A DNA stretch of 64,000 bases from Crenobacter intestini (GTDB lineage Bacteria; Pseudomonadota; Gammaproteobacteria; Burkholderiales; Chromobacteriaceae), in contig NZ_STGJ01000015.1 in assembly GCF_004919095.1 (NCBI RefSeq), positions 32,756-96,755 of the forward strand, in the 5' to 3' direction. The translations under genes were made by a program, and so were the position numbers. Under the pieces are notes generated by a model, which ran no database searches, was not told the origin of the DNA, and saw only the letters and a list, made by a program, of their open reading frames with translations. Shown here in pieces: positions 48,547-57,692 of the stretch. Numbering within the stretch: position 1 is the stretch's first letter; each line of letters starts with the position of its first letter.

Positions 48547-49977
48547 TTATTCCTCCAGTACCCAGGTGTCCTTGGTGCCGCCGCCCTGCGACGAATTGAC
48601 CACCAGCGAACCCGCCCGCAAGGCGACGCGGGTCAGGCCGCCGGCGACCATGCTGGTCTCGCGCCCGTCGGTCAGCACGAAGGGGCGCAGGTCGATGTGG
48701 CGCGGCGCGATGCCGGCCTCGACGAAAGTCGGGCAGGACGACAGGCACAGCGTCGGCTGCGCGATGTAGTTCTCCGGCTGGGCGAGCAGGCGCGCCCTGA
48801 ATTCATCCAGTTCGGCGCGGGTGGCCGCCGGGCCCACCAGCATGCCGTAGCCGCCGGCGCCGTGGACTTCCTTCACCACCAGGCGCTCGAGGTTGGCCAG
48901 CACATGGTCAAGCTCGGCCGGATGGCGGCACTGGAAGGTCTCGACGTTGTCGAGGATGGGCGTCTCGCCCAGGTAGTAGCGGATCATCTCGGGCACGTAG
49001 GGGTAGATCGACTTGTCGTCGGCGACGCCGGTGCCGACCGCGTTGGCGAGCACCACGTTCCCCTTGCGGTACGCCTGCATCAGCCCGGGCACGCCGAGCA
49101 TGGAGTCGGGGCGGAACGCGAGCGGGTCGAGGAAGGTGTCGTCGATGCGCCGGTAGATCACATCGACCGCCTTGTGCCCGGCGGTGGTGCGCATGTACAC
49201 ATGGTCGTCGCGCACGAACAGGTCGCGCCCCTCGACCAGCTCGACGCCCATCTGCTGCGCGAGGAAAGCGTGCTCGAAGTACGCACTGTTGTGGTGCCCC
49301 GGGGTGAGCACGACCACGGTCGGGTTCTCGCGTGCGCAGGCCCTACGCAGCGTCGAGAGCAACAGCGTCGGGTAATGGTCGACCGGCGCGATGGCGTGGC
49401 GGGCGAACAGCTCGGGGAAGAGCCGCATCATCATCTTGCGGTTCTCCAGCATGTACGACACGCCGGAGGGTACGCGCAGGTTGTCCTCGAGCACGTAGTA
49501 GCCGCCGTCGGCGTGGCGGACCAGGTCGACCCCGGTCACCTGCGCCCATACCGCGCCGGGCAGGTTCACCCCCTGCATCAGGGGCTGGTACTGCGCGTTG
49601 GCGAATACCTGCTCGCCCGGCACCACGCCTGCCTTGACGATGCGGTGCTCGTGGTAGATGTCCTCGAGAAAGGCGTTGAGCGCGCGCACCCGCTGCGCGA
49701 GGCCCGCCTCGAGCTTCTCCCACTCGGCGGCGGGGATCACCCGCGGGATGGTGTCGAACGGGATCAGCCGCTCGGCGCCGGCGTCGTCGCCGTACAGCGC
49801 GAAGGTGATGCCGACCCGGTGGAAGAGCTGGTTGGCCTGTTCGCGCTTTTGCGCGAGCACCGACGGCGACTGCGCCTGCAGCCAGTGCGCGAAGGTGCGG
49901 TAATGCGAGCGGATGCCGCCGCTTTGCAGCAGCATCTCGTCAAAATGGCCCGGCTCGGGCAGGGTCAGCGCGTGCAT
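48547..49977 (-). CDS. Circularly permuted type 2 ATP-grasp protein
   Basis: 476 aa. MLRLFPELFARH, VVLTPGHHNSAYFEHAFLAQ, YRRIDDTFLDPLAF, VKEVHGAGGYGMLVGP (ATP-grasp Lys/Gly loop) and the C-terminal NSSQGGGTKDTWVLEE are family hallmarks. Predicted peptide or amide ligase. First gene of the Anbu operon, ATG after GAGAGGGAGCACTCC. Confidence 0.92.
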   Translation of the reverse strand: MHALTLPEPGHFDEMLLQSGGIRSHYRTFAHWLQAQSPSVLAQKREQANQLFHRVGITFALYGDDAGAERLIPFDTIPRVIPAAEWEKLEAGLAQRVRALNAFLEDIYHEHRIVKAGVVPGEQVFANAQYQPLMQGVNLPGAVWAQVTGVDLVRHADGGYYVLEDNLRVPSGVSYMLENRKMMMRLFPELFARHAIAPVDHYPTLLLSTLRRACARENPTVVVLTPGHHNSAYFEHAFLAQQMGVELVEGRDLFVRDDHVYMRTTAGHKAVDVIYRRIDDTFLDPLAFRPDSMLGVPGLMQAYRKGNVVLANAVGTGVADDKSIYPYVPEMIRYYLGETPILDNVETFQCRHPAELDHVLANLERLVVKEVHGAGGYGMLVGPAATRAELDEFRARLLAQPENYIAQPTLCLSSCPTFVEAGIAPRHIDLRPFVLTDGRETSMVAGGLTRVALRAGSLVVNSSQGGGTKDTWVLEE

Positions 49978-50072
49978 GGAGTGCTCCCTCTCGGTGTCCT
50001 GCTAAGTTCCTAGCAAGCCCCGTGCCATGGCCGGCGCTGATCCGGCCGCCGATCTCTGCTAGACTCGGCACC

Positions 50073-50100
50073 CCGCCCGGGCCTGTTTTGCCCCGGGCGG
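50073..50100 (+). other. 5' hairpin before the SUV3-like helicase
   Basis: CCGCCCGGG (50073-50081) pairs with CCCGGGCGG (50092-50100), loop CCTGTTTTGC. It lies 47 bases before the start codon, in a leader without a clear ribosome site. Confidence 0.5.
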
Positions 50101-50147
50101 CCGTGCTTTCCCTTGCCACCGCCTGTCCCTTGCCTACCCTTCCCTGC

Positions 50148-52151
50148 ATGAACGACGAAATCCAAGACCCTTTCGACCAGAGCGCGCTCTCCGACTACCT
50201 CGAGGCGCACCGTGCCACCCTCGTCACCACCGACGGCAGCTACGCCGTGTCGGTGCACGGCGAGGTGCAGGTGGACGGCCACGCCGTCGCCTACCACCTG
50301 ATCCCGGACGCGGGCTTTCTCGGCAAGTCGGGCAAGTGGCGCCGCCTCTCGGCGCAGGGCAAGCTCGAACTGTTGCGCGAGCGCTGGAACGACGAGACCT
50401 GCGCCAAGCTCGAGGCGCTGCTCGCCGACACCGCGCGCGAGGTGCTGGAGACGGCCGGGCGCTACGGGCTCGACGCGCGGCGCGCGCTGTCGGCCCTTGT
50501 CGCCAAGTACGAGCGCGCGAGCGAGCGCGTGCGCCTGGCGCAGACGCGTATCCGCGAGGCGTCGGCCGACAGCAAGGCCGACGAGGCGGCGGCGAGGACG
50601 CGCGCGGCGGTCAACCTGTCGCGCTACCCCGAGTCGTTCACCGTCGCGCAGGGCATGCAGCGCCACTTCATCGCGGTGCTCGGGCCGACCAACTCGGGCA
50701 AGACGCACGCGGCGATGGAGCACCTGGCCAAGGCCAAGAGCGGCGTCTACCTCGCGCCGCTGCGCCTTCTGGCGCTGGAAAACTACCAGCGGCTGGTCGA
50801 CGCCGGCGTGCCGGTGAGCCTCGTCACCGGCGAGCAGCGCAAGATCGACCCGGACGCGCGCCATGTGGCAAGCACGGTCGAGATGCTCAACTCAAACCGT
50901 CCGGTCGAGGTCGCGGTGATCGACGAGATCCAGCTTCTCGACGACCCGGACCGCGGCGCGGCGTGGACGGCGGCGGTGTGCGGCGTGCCGGCCCAAACGG
51001 TGTACCTGCTGGGCGCGCTGGAGGCGCGCGACGCGATCGAATCGCTGGTCGCGCGCGTCGGCGGCACGCTGGAAGTGCGCGAGCTCACCCGCAAGACCAA
51101 ACTCGAGATGGACAAGGCGCCGCTGGGCTCGCTGAGGAACCTGATGCCCGGCGACGTGCTGATCGCGTTTTCCCGGCGCGAGGTGCTGGCCTGGCGCGAC
51201 CGCGCGATCGAGGAAGGCCACTCGGTGTCGGCGATCTACGGCAGCCTGTCGCCCGAGGTGCGCCAGGCGCAGGCCGAGCGTTTCGTCGAGGGGCACACCA
51301 GCGTGGTGGTCGCCACCGACGCGATCGGCATGGGGCTCAACACGCCGGCGCGCCGGGTGATCTTCACCACCGACAGCAAGTTCGACGGCGTCGCAGAGGG
51401 GCTGATCCCGGCGCCCCTGGCGCGGCAGATCGCCGGGCGCGCCGGGCGCTTCGGCAAGCACGAGACCGGCTTTGTCGCCGGCATCGACGCGCGCACGCAC
51501 AAGAGCATCGCCCAGCTTTTGCGGCAAAAGCCCGAGCCCTTGCCCGACACCGGCTTTTACGTCGCGCCCAACCTCGCCTACCTGCAGGACATCTCGCAGG
51601 CGACCGGCGAGACCAAGCTCGCCGCGCTGCTCGAACTCTTCACCAAGCACATCAACGTGCACGACGAATTCTTCCTGCCGGCCAACCTCTCCGAGCAGAT
51701 GGAGAAGGCGCGCTGGCTGGACGCCTTGCCACTGTCGCTTGAGGACCGCTTCACGCTGAGCCTGACGCCGGTGTCGACGCGCATCCCGCTCTTGGAGCGT
51801 GCGCTGTTCGACTGGGCCGAGGCGCGCGCGAAGCGGCGCACCGCCACCGTGCTGCGCATGGGCGAGGTCGCGCCGGGGCGCAACGCGCTGCAAAGGCTGG
51901 AGGACTTGTGCAAGCTGTACGCCGCGTACGCGTGGCTCGCCTACCGCATGGCCGACACCTTCCCGGACGGCGAGATGGCGCAGGCGCTGATGCTCAAGGC
52001 GTCCGACGAGATCGACGCGATGCTGCAGCAGCAGAACCGCCGCTCGCGCGGCAAGCAAGGCACCAAGCAGGGCAAGCCGCAGGGCGCGCGCCGCGGCGGT
52101 GGCGCCGGCGGCAAGCCCCGCGGCAAACGCCCGCCGCCACGCCACGGCTAG
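50148..52151 (+). CDS. SUV3-like superfamily 2 RNA helicase
   Basis: 667 aa. Motif I GPTNSGKTHAAM and motif II VIDEIQLLDDPDRGAAWTAA (DEIQ, not DEAD) are the SUV3 signature; motif VI QIAGRAGRFG. N-terminal about 170 residues are unrelated to the helicase core; the C-terminus ends in a Gly/Arg/Lys-rich basic tail of about 40 residues (RGKQGTKQGKPQGARRGGG and on). Mitochondrial SUV3 partners an exoribonuclease; the bacterial role is little studied. I use the ATG at 50148; the upstream open frame is low-complexity, and neither start has a good ribosome site. Confidence 0.88.
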   Translation: MNDEIQDPFDQSALSDYLEAHRATLVTTDGSYAVSVHGEVQVDGHAVAYHLIPDAGFLGKSGKWRRLSAQGKLELLRERWNDETCAKLEALLADTAREVLETAGRYGLDARRALSALVAKYERASERVRLAQTRIREASADSKADEAAARTRAAVNLSRYPESFTVAQGMQRHFIAVLGPTNSGKTHAAMEHLAKAKSGVYLAPLRLLALENYQRLVDAGVPVSLVTGEQRKIDPDARHVASTVEMLNSNRPVEVAVIDEIQLLDDPDRGAAWTAAVCGVPAQTVYLLGALEARDAIESLVARVGGTLEVRELTRKTKLEMDKAPLGSLRNLMPGDVLIAFSRREVLAWRDRAIEEGHSVSAIYGSLSPEVRQAQAERFVEGHTSVVVATDAIGMGLNTPARRVIFTTDSKFDGVAEGLIPAPLARQIAGRAGRFGKHETGFVAGIDARTHKSIAQLLRQKPEPLPDTGFYVAPNLAYLQDISQATGETKLAALLELFTKHINVHDEFFLPANLSEQMEKARWLDALPLSLEDRFTLSLTPVSTRIPLLERALFDWAEARAKRRTATVLRMGEVAPGRNALQRLEDLCKLYAAYAWLAYRMADTFPDGEMAQALMLKASDEIDAMLQQQNRRSRGKQGTKQGKPQGARRGGGAGGKPRGKRPPPRHG

Positions 52152-52162
52152 GCGTACTGCTC

Positions 52163-52198
52163 CGGGCAGCGTCTATGCTTGATGCGTGACGCTGCCCG
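52163..52198 (+). other. 11-bp perfect hairpin abutting the fumC ribosome site
   Basis: CGGGCAGCGTC (52163-52173) pairs with GACGCTGCCCG (52188-52198), 14-base loop. No T-run; the fumC Shine-Dalgarno AAGGA starts at the next base, so folding could influence translation or act as an inefficient terminator for the helicase. Confidence 0.6.
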
Positions 52199-52210
52199 AA
52201 GGACGCCGCC

Positions 52211-53605
52211 GTGCCGACCACCCGAACCGAACACGACTCGCTGGGCGAGATCGAAATCCCCGCCGACCGGCTGTGGGGCGCGCAGACCCAGCGCGCGCTC
52301 GCCCACTTCGCCGTCGGCCGCGAGAAAATGCCGCGCGAGATCCTCGGCGCGTACGCGCTGATCAAAAAGTCGTGCGCGCTCGCCAACGCCAGCCTCGGCG
52401 AGATCACCCCGCAGCAGGCGGGCCTGATCGTGCGGGTGTGCGACGAGATCCTCGGCGGCCGCCTCGACGGCCACTTCCCGCTGCCGCCGTGGATCAGCGG
52501 CAGCGGGACCCAGTTCAACATGAACGTCAACGAGGTGATCGCCAACCGCGCAAGCGAACTGGACAACGAGGCCGTCGGCAGCCACAGCCCGCTGCACCCG
52601 AACGACCATGTGAACCGCTCGCAGTCGAGCAACGACACCTTCCCGACCGCCCTGCACGTGGGCGCCGCCCTCGCCTTGCAGCGCGCCCTCATCCCCGCGC
52701 TGCAGCAGCTGGAATTCGCCACCGCGCACAAGGCGTCGCTGTGGGCGGGCCTAGTCAAGGTCGGCCGCACCCACCTGATGGACGCGGTGCCGATGACCGC
52801 CGGCCAGGAGTGGTCGGCGTTCGCAAGCCAGCTTGCCGCGTGCCGCGCCGACGTCGAGCACGCGCTCGCGGGGCTCTACCCGCTGCCCTTGGGCGGCACC
52901 GCGCTGGGCACCGGCATCGGCGCGCCGGCGGGCTTTGCCGCGCGCGCGGTCAACCAGCTTGCCAACTTCAGCGGCCTGCCCTTTTGCCCGGCCGACAACC
53001 GCTTCGCGCTGCAGGCCTCGCACGACGCGCTCGCGCGCGTCTCCGCCGCGCTGCGCACGCTGGCTTCCGTGCTCTTCAAGATCGCCAACGACATCCGCCT
53101 GCTCGCCAGCGGCCCGCTGTGCGGCTTCTCCGAGCTGATCCTGCCCGAGAACGAGCCGGGATCGTCGATCATGCCGGGCAAGGTCAACCCGACGCAGTGC
53201 GAGATGCTCGCCATGGTCGCGCTGCAGGCGATAGCCAACGACCACGCGGTCGCGCTGGGCAACGCCGCGGGCAGCCTGCAACTGAACGTGTACAAGCCGC
53301 TGATCGGCCGCAACCTGATCGAGTCTGCGAACCTGCTGGGCGACGCGATGGCCAGCTTCCGCCAGTACCTGATCGACGGCTGCGTGCCGGACGAGGCGCG
53401 CATGGCCGACTACAGCGACCGCGCGCTGATGCGGGTGACCGCGCTCTCGGTGCATATCGGCTACGAGAAGGCCGCACAGATCGCCCGCTTCGCGCTGACC
53501 CGCCGCATCCCGCTCAGGGACGCCGCGCTACAGATGGGCGTCGCACCCGAACTCTTCGACCGGGTATGCGACGCCTACCGGATGACGCAACCGCCCGATG
53601 CCTGA
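52211..53605 (+). CDS. fumC: Fumarate hydratase class II
   Basis: 464 aa, GTG start. LWGAQTQRALAHFAVG, GSGTQFNMNVNEVIANRA, HPNDHVNRSQSSNDTFPTALHV and the signature GSSIMPGKVNPTQCEM. Homotetrameric, iron-independent fumarase of the TCA cycle. Followed with an 8-base overlap by the TIGR03790 gene, which therefore is probably co-transcribed. Confidence 0.95.
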   Translation: MPTTRTEHDSLGEIEIPADRLWGAQTQRALAHFAVGREKMPREILGAYALIKKSCALANASLGEITPQQAGLIVRVCDEILGGRLDGHFPLPPWISGSGTQFNMNVNEVIANRASELDNEAVGSHSPLHPNDHVNRSQSSNDTFPTALHVGAALALQRALIPALQQLEFATAHKASLWAGLVKVGRTHLMDAVPMTAGQEWSAFASQLAACRADVEHALAGLYPLPLGGTALGTGIGAPAGFAARAVNQLANFSGLPFCPADNRFALQASHDALARVSAALRTLASVLFKIANDIRLLASGPLCGFSELILPENEPGSSIMPGKVNPTQCEMLAMVALQAIANDHAVALGNAAGSLQLNVYKPLIGRNLIESANLLGDAMASFRQYLIDGCVPDEARMADYSDRALMRVTALSVHIGYEKAAQIARFALTRRIPLRDAALQMGVAPELFDRVCDAYRMTQPPDA

Positions 53606-54593
53606 CGCGCGCACCTGCCTTGCCCTTGCCGCGCTTTTCCTTGCCGCGCTCGCCCACGGCGCCCCGCAGGGCGAGCGCACGCTCGCCGTACTCTACCGGA
53701 TGGCCGACCCGGCCAGCGAAGCGGCCGCGCGCGCGTACGCCGAGGCGCGCGGCGTGCCGACAAGCCAGCTTGTCGCGGTGCGCGTCCCCAAGGGCGCGGT
53801 GCTCGCGCCCGCCGCGCTGCCCGCGCTCAGGCGAGAGATCGCAAGCAAGCTGCCCGCGGGCACCCGCGCCCTGGCGCTGGCCTGGACCGAGCCTTACGCG
53901 GTCGGCTGCAACAGCGTCACCTCGGCGCTGACGCTGGGCTTTGACGCGCGCCAGTGCACGGACACCTGCGCGGCCGGCCGCGACAGCCCCTTCTTCAACG
54001 AAGGCGGGCCGCTCAAGGGCGGCGTGCTGCCGCCGTCGATGCTGCTCACCGACGACGCCGCACTCGCCGGCGTGCTCGCCAGGCGCGGCCGCACCGCGCA
54101 CGCCCCGCCGGACGCGGCCGCCTACTTCGTGGTCAGCGGCGACGCCGCGCGCGACAGCCGCGCGCGTTTCTTCCCGCCCGAGGGCGCGCACGCAACCGGC
54201 GCCGTGCGTCTGGTCACCCTGAAGGGCCGCGCGCTCGCCCCGGCGCGGCGGGCGATGTTCGTCTTCACCGGCGACACCGACGCGAACGAGGTCGCGCGCG
54301 CGTCGCTGTTGCCCGGCGCGCTGGCCGACCACCTCACCTCGTTCGGCGGCGTGCTCAGCCATGGCCCGCAGATGAGCGTACTTAGCTGGCTGGCTGCAGG
54401 CGCCAGCGCGAGCTACGGCACGGTGTCCGAGCCTTGCAACTGGCCGCAGAAGTTTCCGCACCCGCAGGTGCTGGTCGCGCGCTACCTCGCGGGCGACACT
54501 GCGCTCGAGGCGTACTGGAAGAGCGTGCTGTGGCCCGCGCAGGGGCTCATCATCGGCGACCCGCTCGCCGCGCCGTACGCGGCCCGGCACTGA
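53598..54593 (+). CDS. TIGR03790 family exported protein
   Basis: 331 aa, signal peptide (LALAALFLAALAHGAP). Conserved C-terminal block GASASYGTVSEPCNWPQKFPHP followed by LEAYWKSVLWPAQGLIIGDP; Cys residues around RQCTDTC. Function unknown. Overlaps the fumC end and converges with the amidase. Confidence 0.8.
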   Translation: MPDARTCLALAALFLAALAHGAPQGERTLAVLYRMADPASEAAARAYAEARGVPTSQLVAVRVPKGAVLAPAALPALRREIASKLPAGTRALALAWTEPYAVGCNSVTSALTLGFDARQCTDTCAAGRDSPFFNEGGPLKGGVLPPSMLLTDDAALAGVLARRGRTAHAPPDAAAYFVVSGDAARDSRARFFPPEGAHATGAVRLVTLKGRALAPARRAMFVFTGDTDANEVARASLLPGALADHLTSFGGVLSHGPQMSVLSWLAAGASASYGTVSEPCNWPQKFPHPQVLVARYLAGDTALEAYWKSVLWPAQGLIIGDPLAAPYAARH

Positions 54594-54597
54594 GCGC

Positions 54598-56100
54598 TCA
54601 GGGCGCTGACGCGAGCGCGGGGCGGCAGGCGAACCACGGCCGCGCCGCCTCCAGTTGCGAGGCGACACGGAACAAGAGGTCCTCGCGGCCGTAGGCGGCG
54701 GCCAGTTGCACGCCGACGGGCAAACCTGCTGCGTTCCAGTAAAGCGGCAAGGACGCCGCCGGCTGGCCGGTCGCGTTGAAGAGCGGCGTGTAAGGCAGCG
54801 CGGCAAAGGCCTTGTCGACGATCTCGTCGACCACGCCCAGCGCGCGGAACACATGCCCGCTGCCCAGCCGGCCGAGCACGCGCATCAGCAGATGCTCGGC
54901 AGGCGTCGGCTGCAAGGCGCCGTGCGGGTGCGGCGGCGCGGCCATGGTCGGCGTCAGCAACAGGTCGAACCCGGCGTGAAAGCGCCCCATCTCGCGCGCG
55001 GCACCGTCCAGCACCCGGCACGCGTCGGCGAGCCGGTCCGCGCCGAAACTCTGCCCCAACAGCCCCAGCACCCAGGTCGGCGGCTCGAAGTCGGCCATGC
55101 GCGCACGCACGCCGGCGGTCTTCGCCACCCACTCGATGTCGGCGCGCGCCTCGGCCGCGACCATCACGAAGAACGCCCGCGCGACCGCCTCGGCGTCGAG
55201 CGCCGGCGTCGCCTCGACCAGCTCGTGGCCGAGCGAGCCCAGCAGCGCCACCGCGTCCTCCAGCGCCGCCACGCTGTCGGCGTCGGCCCGCCCCTTGCCG
55301 AACAGCGCACGCGCGGTGTATGCGATGCGCAAGCGGCCGGGCGGCGCGCCGACCTCGGCGAGGAAGGGCCTCACCGGCGAATGCGCCGCGCACGGCGCCC
55401 CCGCGTCGACGCCGTGCACCGCGTCCAGCATCGCCGCGCTGTCGCGCACCGAGCGGGTGATCACGTGTTCCTGCACCAGGCCGTGCCAGGGGATGCCGGG
55501 CCACGGCCCGCTGGGCACCCGAGCGCGCGAGGGCTTGAGCCCGAACAGGCCGCAGAACGCGGCCGGGATGCGGATCGAACCGCCGCCGTCGCCACCGCCC
55601 GCCATCGGCACAATGCCGGCGGCCACCGCCGCGGCCGAGCCGCCGCTGGAGCCCCCCGCCGTCAGCCCAGGCTGCCAGGGGTTGCAGGTCGCCCCGCTGA
55701 CCGCCGGCTCGGTGTAGCTGGTCAGCCCAAGCTCGGGCGTGTTGCTGCGCCCGACGATCACCAGGCCCGCCTTGCGGTAGCGCGTCACCAGTTCGCTGTC
55801 GGCGGCGGCCCGGACCGTCTGCAGCAAGCGAGTGCCGGCGCCGATGGGCTCGCCCGCGCAATCGGACAGTAGCGCCTTGACGATGAAGGGCACGCCGGTA
55901 AACGGCCCATCGGGCAGGCCCGGCAAGGACGCCGCGGCCTGCCCGCGCATGTCGTGCACCACCGCGTTGATGCGCGGGTTGACCGCGTCCAGTTGCGCGA
56001 GGGACGCCTGCAAGACGTCCTCCCGGCTCACTTCGCCCGAACGGATGCGTGCGGCAAGCGCCGTCGCATCGCACTGCTGGTAACCCCCGAATCCCGACAT
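54598..56100 (-). CDS. Amidase-signature family amidase
   Basis: 500 aa. Ser-cisSer-Lys triad: Lys in GVPFIVKALL, cis-Ser in GGSSGGSAAAVAAG, nucleophile Ser in GGGDGGGSIRIPAAFCGLFGLKPSR. Resembles the 6-aminohexanoate-cyclic-dimer hydrolase/NylA-like subgroup; natural substrate unknown. The ATG at 56100 follows AACAGGAGGCGCC. Confidence 0.9.
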   Translation of the reverse strand: MSGFGGYQQCDATALAARIRSGEVSREDVLQASLAQLDAVNPRINAVVHDMRGQAAASLPGLPDGPFTGVPFIVKALLSDCAGEPIGAGTRLLQTVRAAADSELVTRYRKAGLVIVGRSNTPELGLTSYTEPAVSGATCNPWQPGLTAGGSSGGSAAAVAAGIVPMAGGGDGGGSIRIPAAFCGLFGLKPSRARVPSGPWPGIPWHGLVQEHVITRSVRDSAAMLDAVHGVDAGAPCAAHSPVRPFLAEVGAPPGRLRIAYTARALFGKGRADADSVAALEDAVALLGSLGHELVEATPALDAEAVARAFFVMVAAEARADIEWVAKTAGVRARMADFEPPTWVLGLLGQSFGADRLADACRVLDGAAREMGRFHAGFDLLLTPTMAAPPHPHGALQPTPAEHLLMRVLGRLGSGHVFRALGVVDEIVDKAFAALPYTPLFNATGQPAASLPLYWNAAGLPVGVQLAAAYGREDLLFRVASQLEAARPWFACRPALASAP

Positions 56101-56166
56101 GGCGCCTCCTGTTAAGCCCATGTCATGTTAAGGCAGGCGCGAGCCGCCGACCAGCAACGTCCTCGC

Positions 56167-57003
56167 TCACCCGCCTGTCGGACACTGCCCGTCGCGCAGC
56201 AGCGCGCGCAGCGCGACCAGCATCCGCCGCTGCGCGCCCACCTCGCCCTGCCTCGCCTCGACGTTGACGTAGACGAGCCCCCGCCGCGCGGCGAACACCG
56301 ACAGCGAGCCGTCGTCCGGCACCCGCGCATTGTCCTGCAGCACCACGTTGAAGCCTTGCGCCGACAGTGCGGCGAAGAGCCGCGCGTCGGTCAGGTAGAA
56401 GAAGTTGTCCGGTGATTGCGGCTCGCCCAGGTGCACCGCGCTGGCGGCGGCGGAGAGCTTGCCGCCCGCCAGGTAGGACGCGGCCGAGTAGCCGCCGGGA
56501 TGGTTGTTGTGCAGCGCGACCACCGCCGACGCCTGCCCGAGGCCGGCGGCGACCAGGAGTTGTCCGGCGAAGCGCGCGAGCGCGAGCCGCGCGGCCGCCG
56601 CGTCCTTGCCGTAGTGCGCGAGGGTCGCCGCGACACCCGCAGGCGTGAAGATGCGGTTGGGGTCGGCGCGGTAGGTCTCGCCGTTTGCCGTGAAGGAGAG
56701 CGCGCGGCGCTGGCCGTTGGCGAGCCAGGCAAGGCGCGCCGCCGGCGCAGGCCACGCTTGCTCTGCGGCCAGCCGTGCGGTCTGTTCGCTGTCGTGCAGG
56801 CCGAGCAAGAGCACGCCGTTGTCACAAGGCGCCGCGTGCACCCACAGCCCGACGTGATCGTCCCCCAGCGCCAGCGCGTGGCTATGCATAACCGGCAGAG
56901 GCGGAAGCGGTGCTGCGGGGGCGGGCGGAGGCGTGGGCGCGCGCGCGCACGCGGCAAGCAGCAGGCAGGCAAACAGGCAACGACAGGCGGCGGACATTCG
57001 CAC
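56167..57003 (-). CDS. Lipoprotein of unknown function
   Basis: 278 aa. Lipobox LLLAAC after a short signal, then a Pro/Ala-rich linker. The body has LLLGLHDSEQTARLAAEQAW, YRADPNRIFTPAGV, VVALHNNHPGGYSAASYLAG and NFFYLTDARLF. The HDSE and HNN patterns could be metal or catalytic sites, but I do not recognise the family. A second ATG at 56997 is equally possible. Monocistronic, facing away from the LysO genes. Confidence 0.7.
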   Translation of the reverse strand: MRMSAACRCLFACLLLAACARAPTPPPAPAAPLPPLPVMHSHALALGDDHVGLWVHAAPCDNGVLLLGLHDSEQTARLAAEQAWPAPAARLAWLANGQRRALSFTANGETYRADPNRIFTPAGVAATLAHYGKDAAAARLALARFAGQLLVAAGLGQASAVVALHNNHPGGYSAASYLAGGKLSAAASAVHLGEPQSPDNFFYLTDARLFAALSAQGFNVVLQDNARVPDDGSLSVFAARRGLVYVNVEARQGEVGAQRRMLVALRALLRDGQCPTGG

Positions 57004-57089
57004 AGCCTAGCCGACCGCGCCCGCCCTCGCCGCCTCTGCCGGGCGTACGAAGCCGCCGGCCGTTCGGCCTGACAGCCCCGGCGCCGCGG

Positions 57090-57692
57090 CTACCACGCGC
57101 AGAGGAAGGTCACCAGGAAGGGCACCGACAGGTCGACCGCGAAGCCGTGCAGCATCGCGACGAACACCCAGTCGCGCCCGCACACCCGGCTGATCACCGG
57201 CAAGGTGGTGTCCATCGTCGTCGCGCCGCCGGCGGCGATCGGCGCCAGGCGGCCGAACCACGCGAACAAAAGCGGCGCCATCAGAAGCGCGAAGATCTCG
57301 CGGAACACGTTGGACACCAGCGCGATGGTGCCCAACTCGGCGCCCTTGTACTGGGTGATGAAGATCGACGACAGCGAGTAGTAGCCGAAGCCCGCGCCGA
57401 CCGCCATAGCCTCGGTCGGCGACACGTCGCTGATCGCGAAGCTCACCAGGAAACTGCCGGCGAGCGTCCCGACAATGGTGGCCAGCGGCACCAGCAGGAT
57501 GCGCGGGCGCATGCGGGCGAGCGTGCGGCGCAGCGTGTCGTCCGAGCCGACCGACACGCCGACGCAAAACAGCAAGGCGAACAGCGCCCACAGGGTCAGC
57601 GTGTCCGCCTCGAAGCCTTGCGGCCACAGGTCAAACGCGGCCAACAGCACGCCGGCGACGAAACAGCCGATCACCACCAGTGCGCCCATCAT
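57090..57692 (-). CDS. lysO: LysO-family lysine exporter, C-terminal part (split gene)
   Basis: 200 aa with about six membrane helices: LWALFALLFCVGVSVG, SVSPTEAMAVGAGFGYYSLSSI-like DVSPTEAMAVGAGFGYYSLS, and VSNVFREIFALLMAPLL. Corresponds to the main part of LysO (DUF340). Its ATG overlaps the stop of the 91-residue N-terminal partner (ATGA), so the split is coupled rather than broken. Confidence 0.85.
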   Translation of the reverse strand: MMGALVVIGCFVAGVLLAAFDLWPQGFEADTLTLWALFALLFCVGVSVGSDDTLRRTLARMRPRILLVPLATIVGTLAGSFLVSFAISDVSPTEAMAVGAGFGYYSLSSIFITQYKGAELGTIALVSNVFREIFALLMAPLLFAWFGRLAPIAAGGATTMDTTLPVISRVCGRDWVFVAMLHGFAVDLSVPFLVTFLCAW

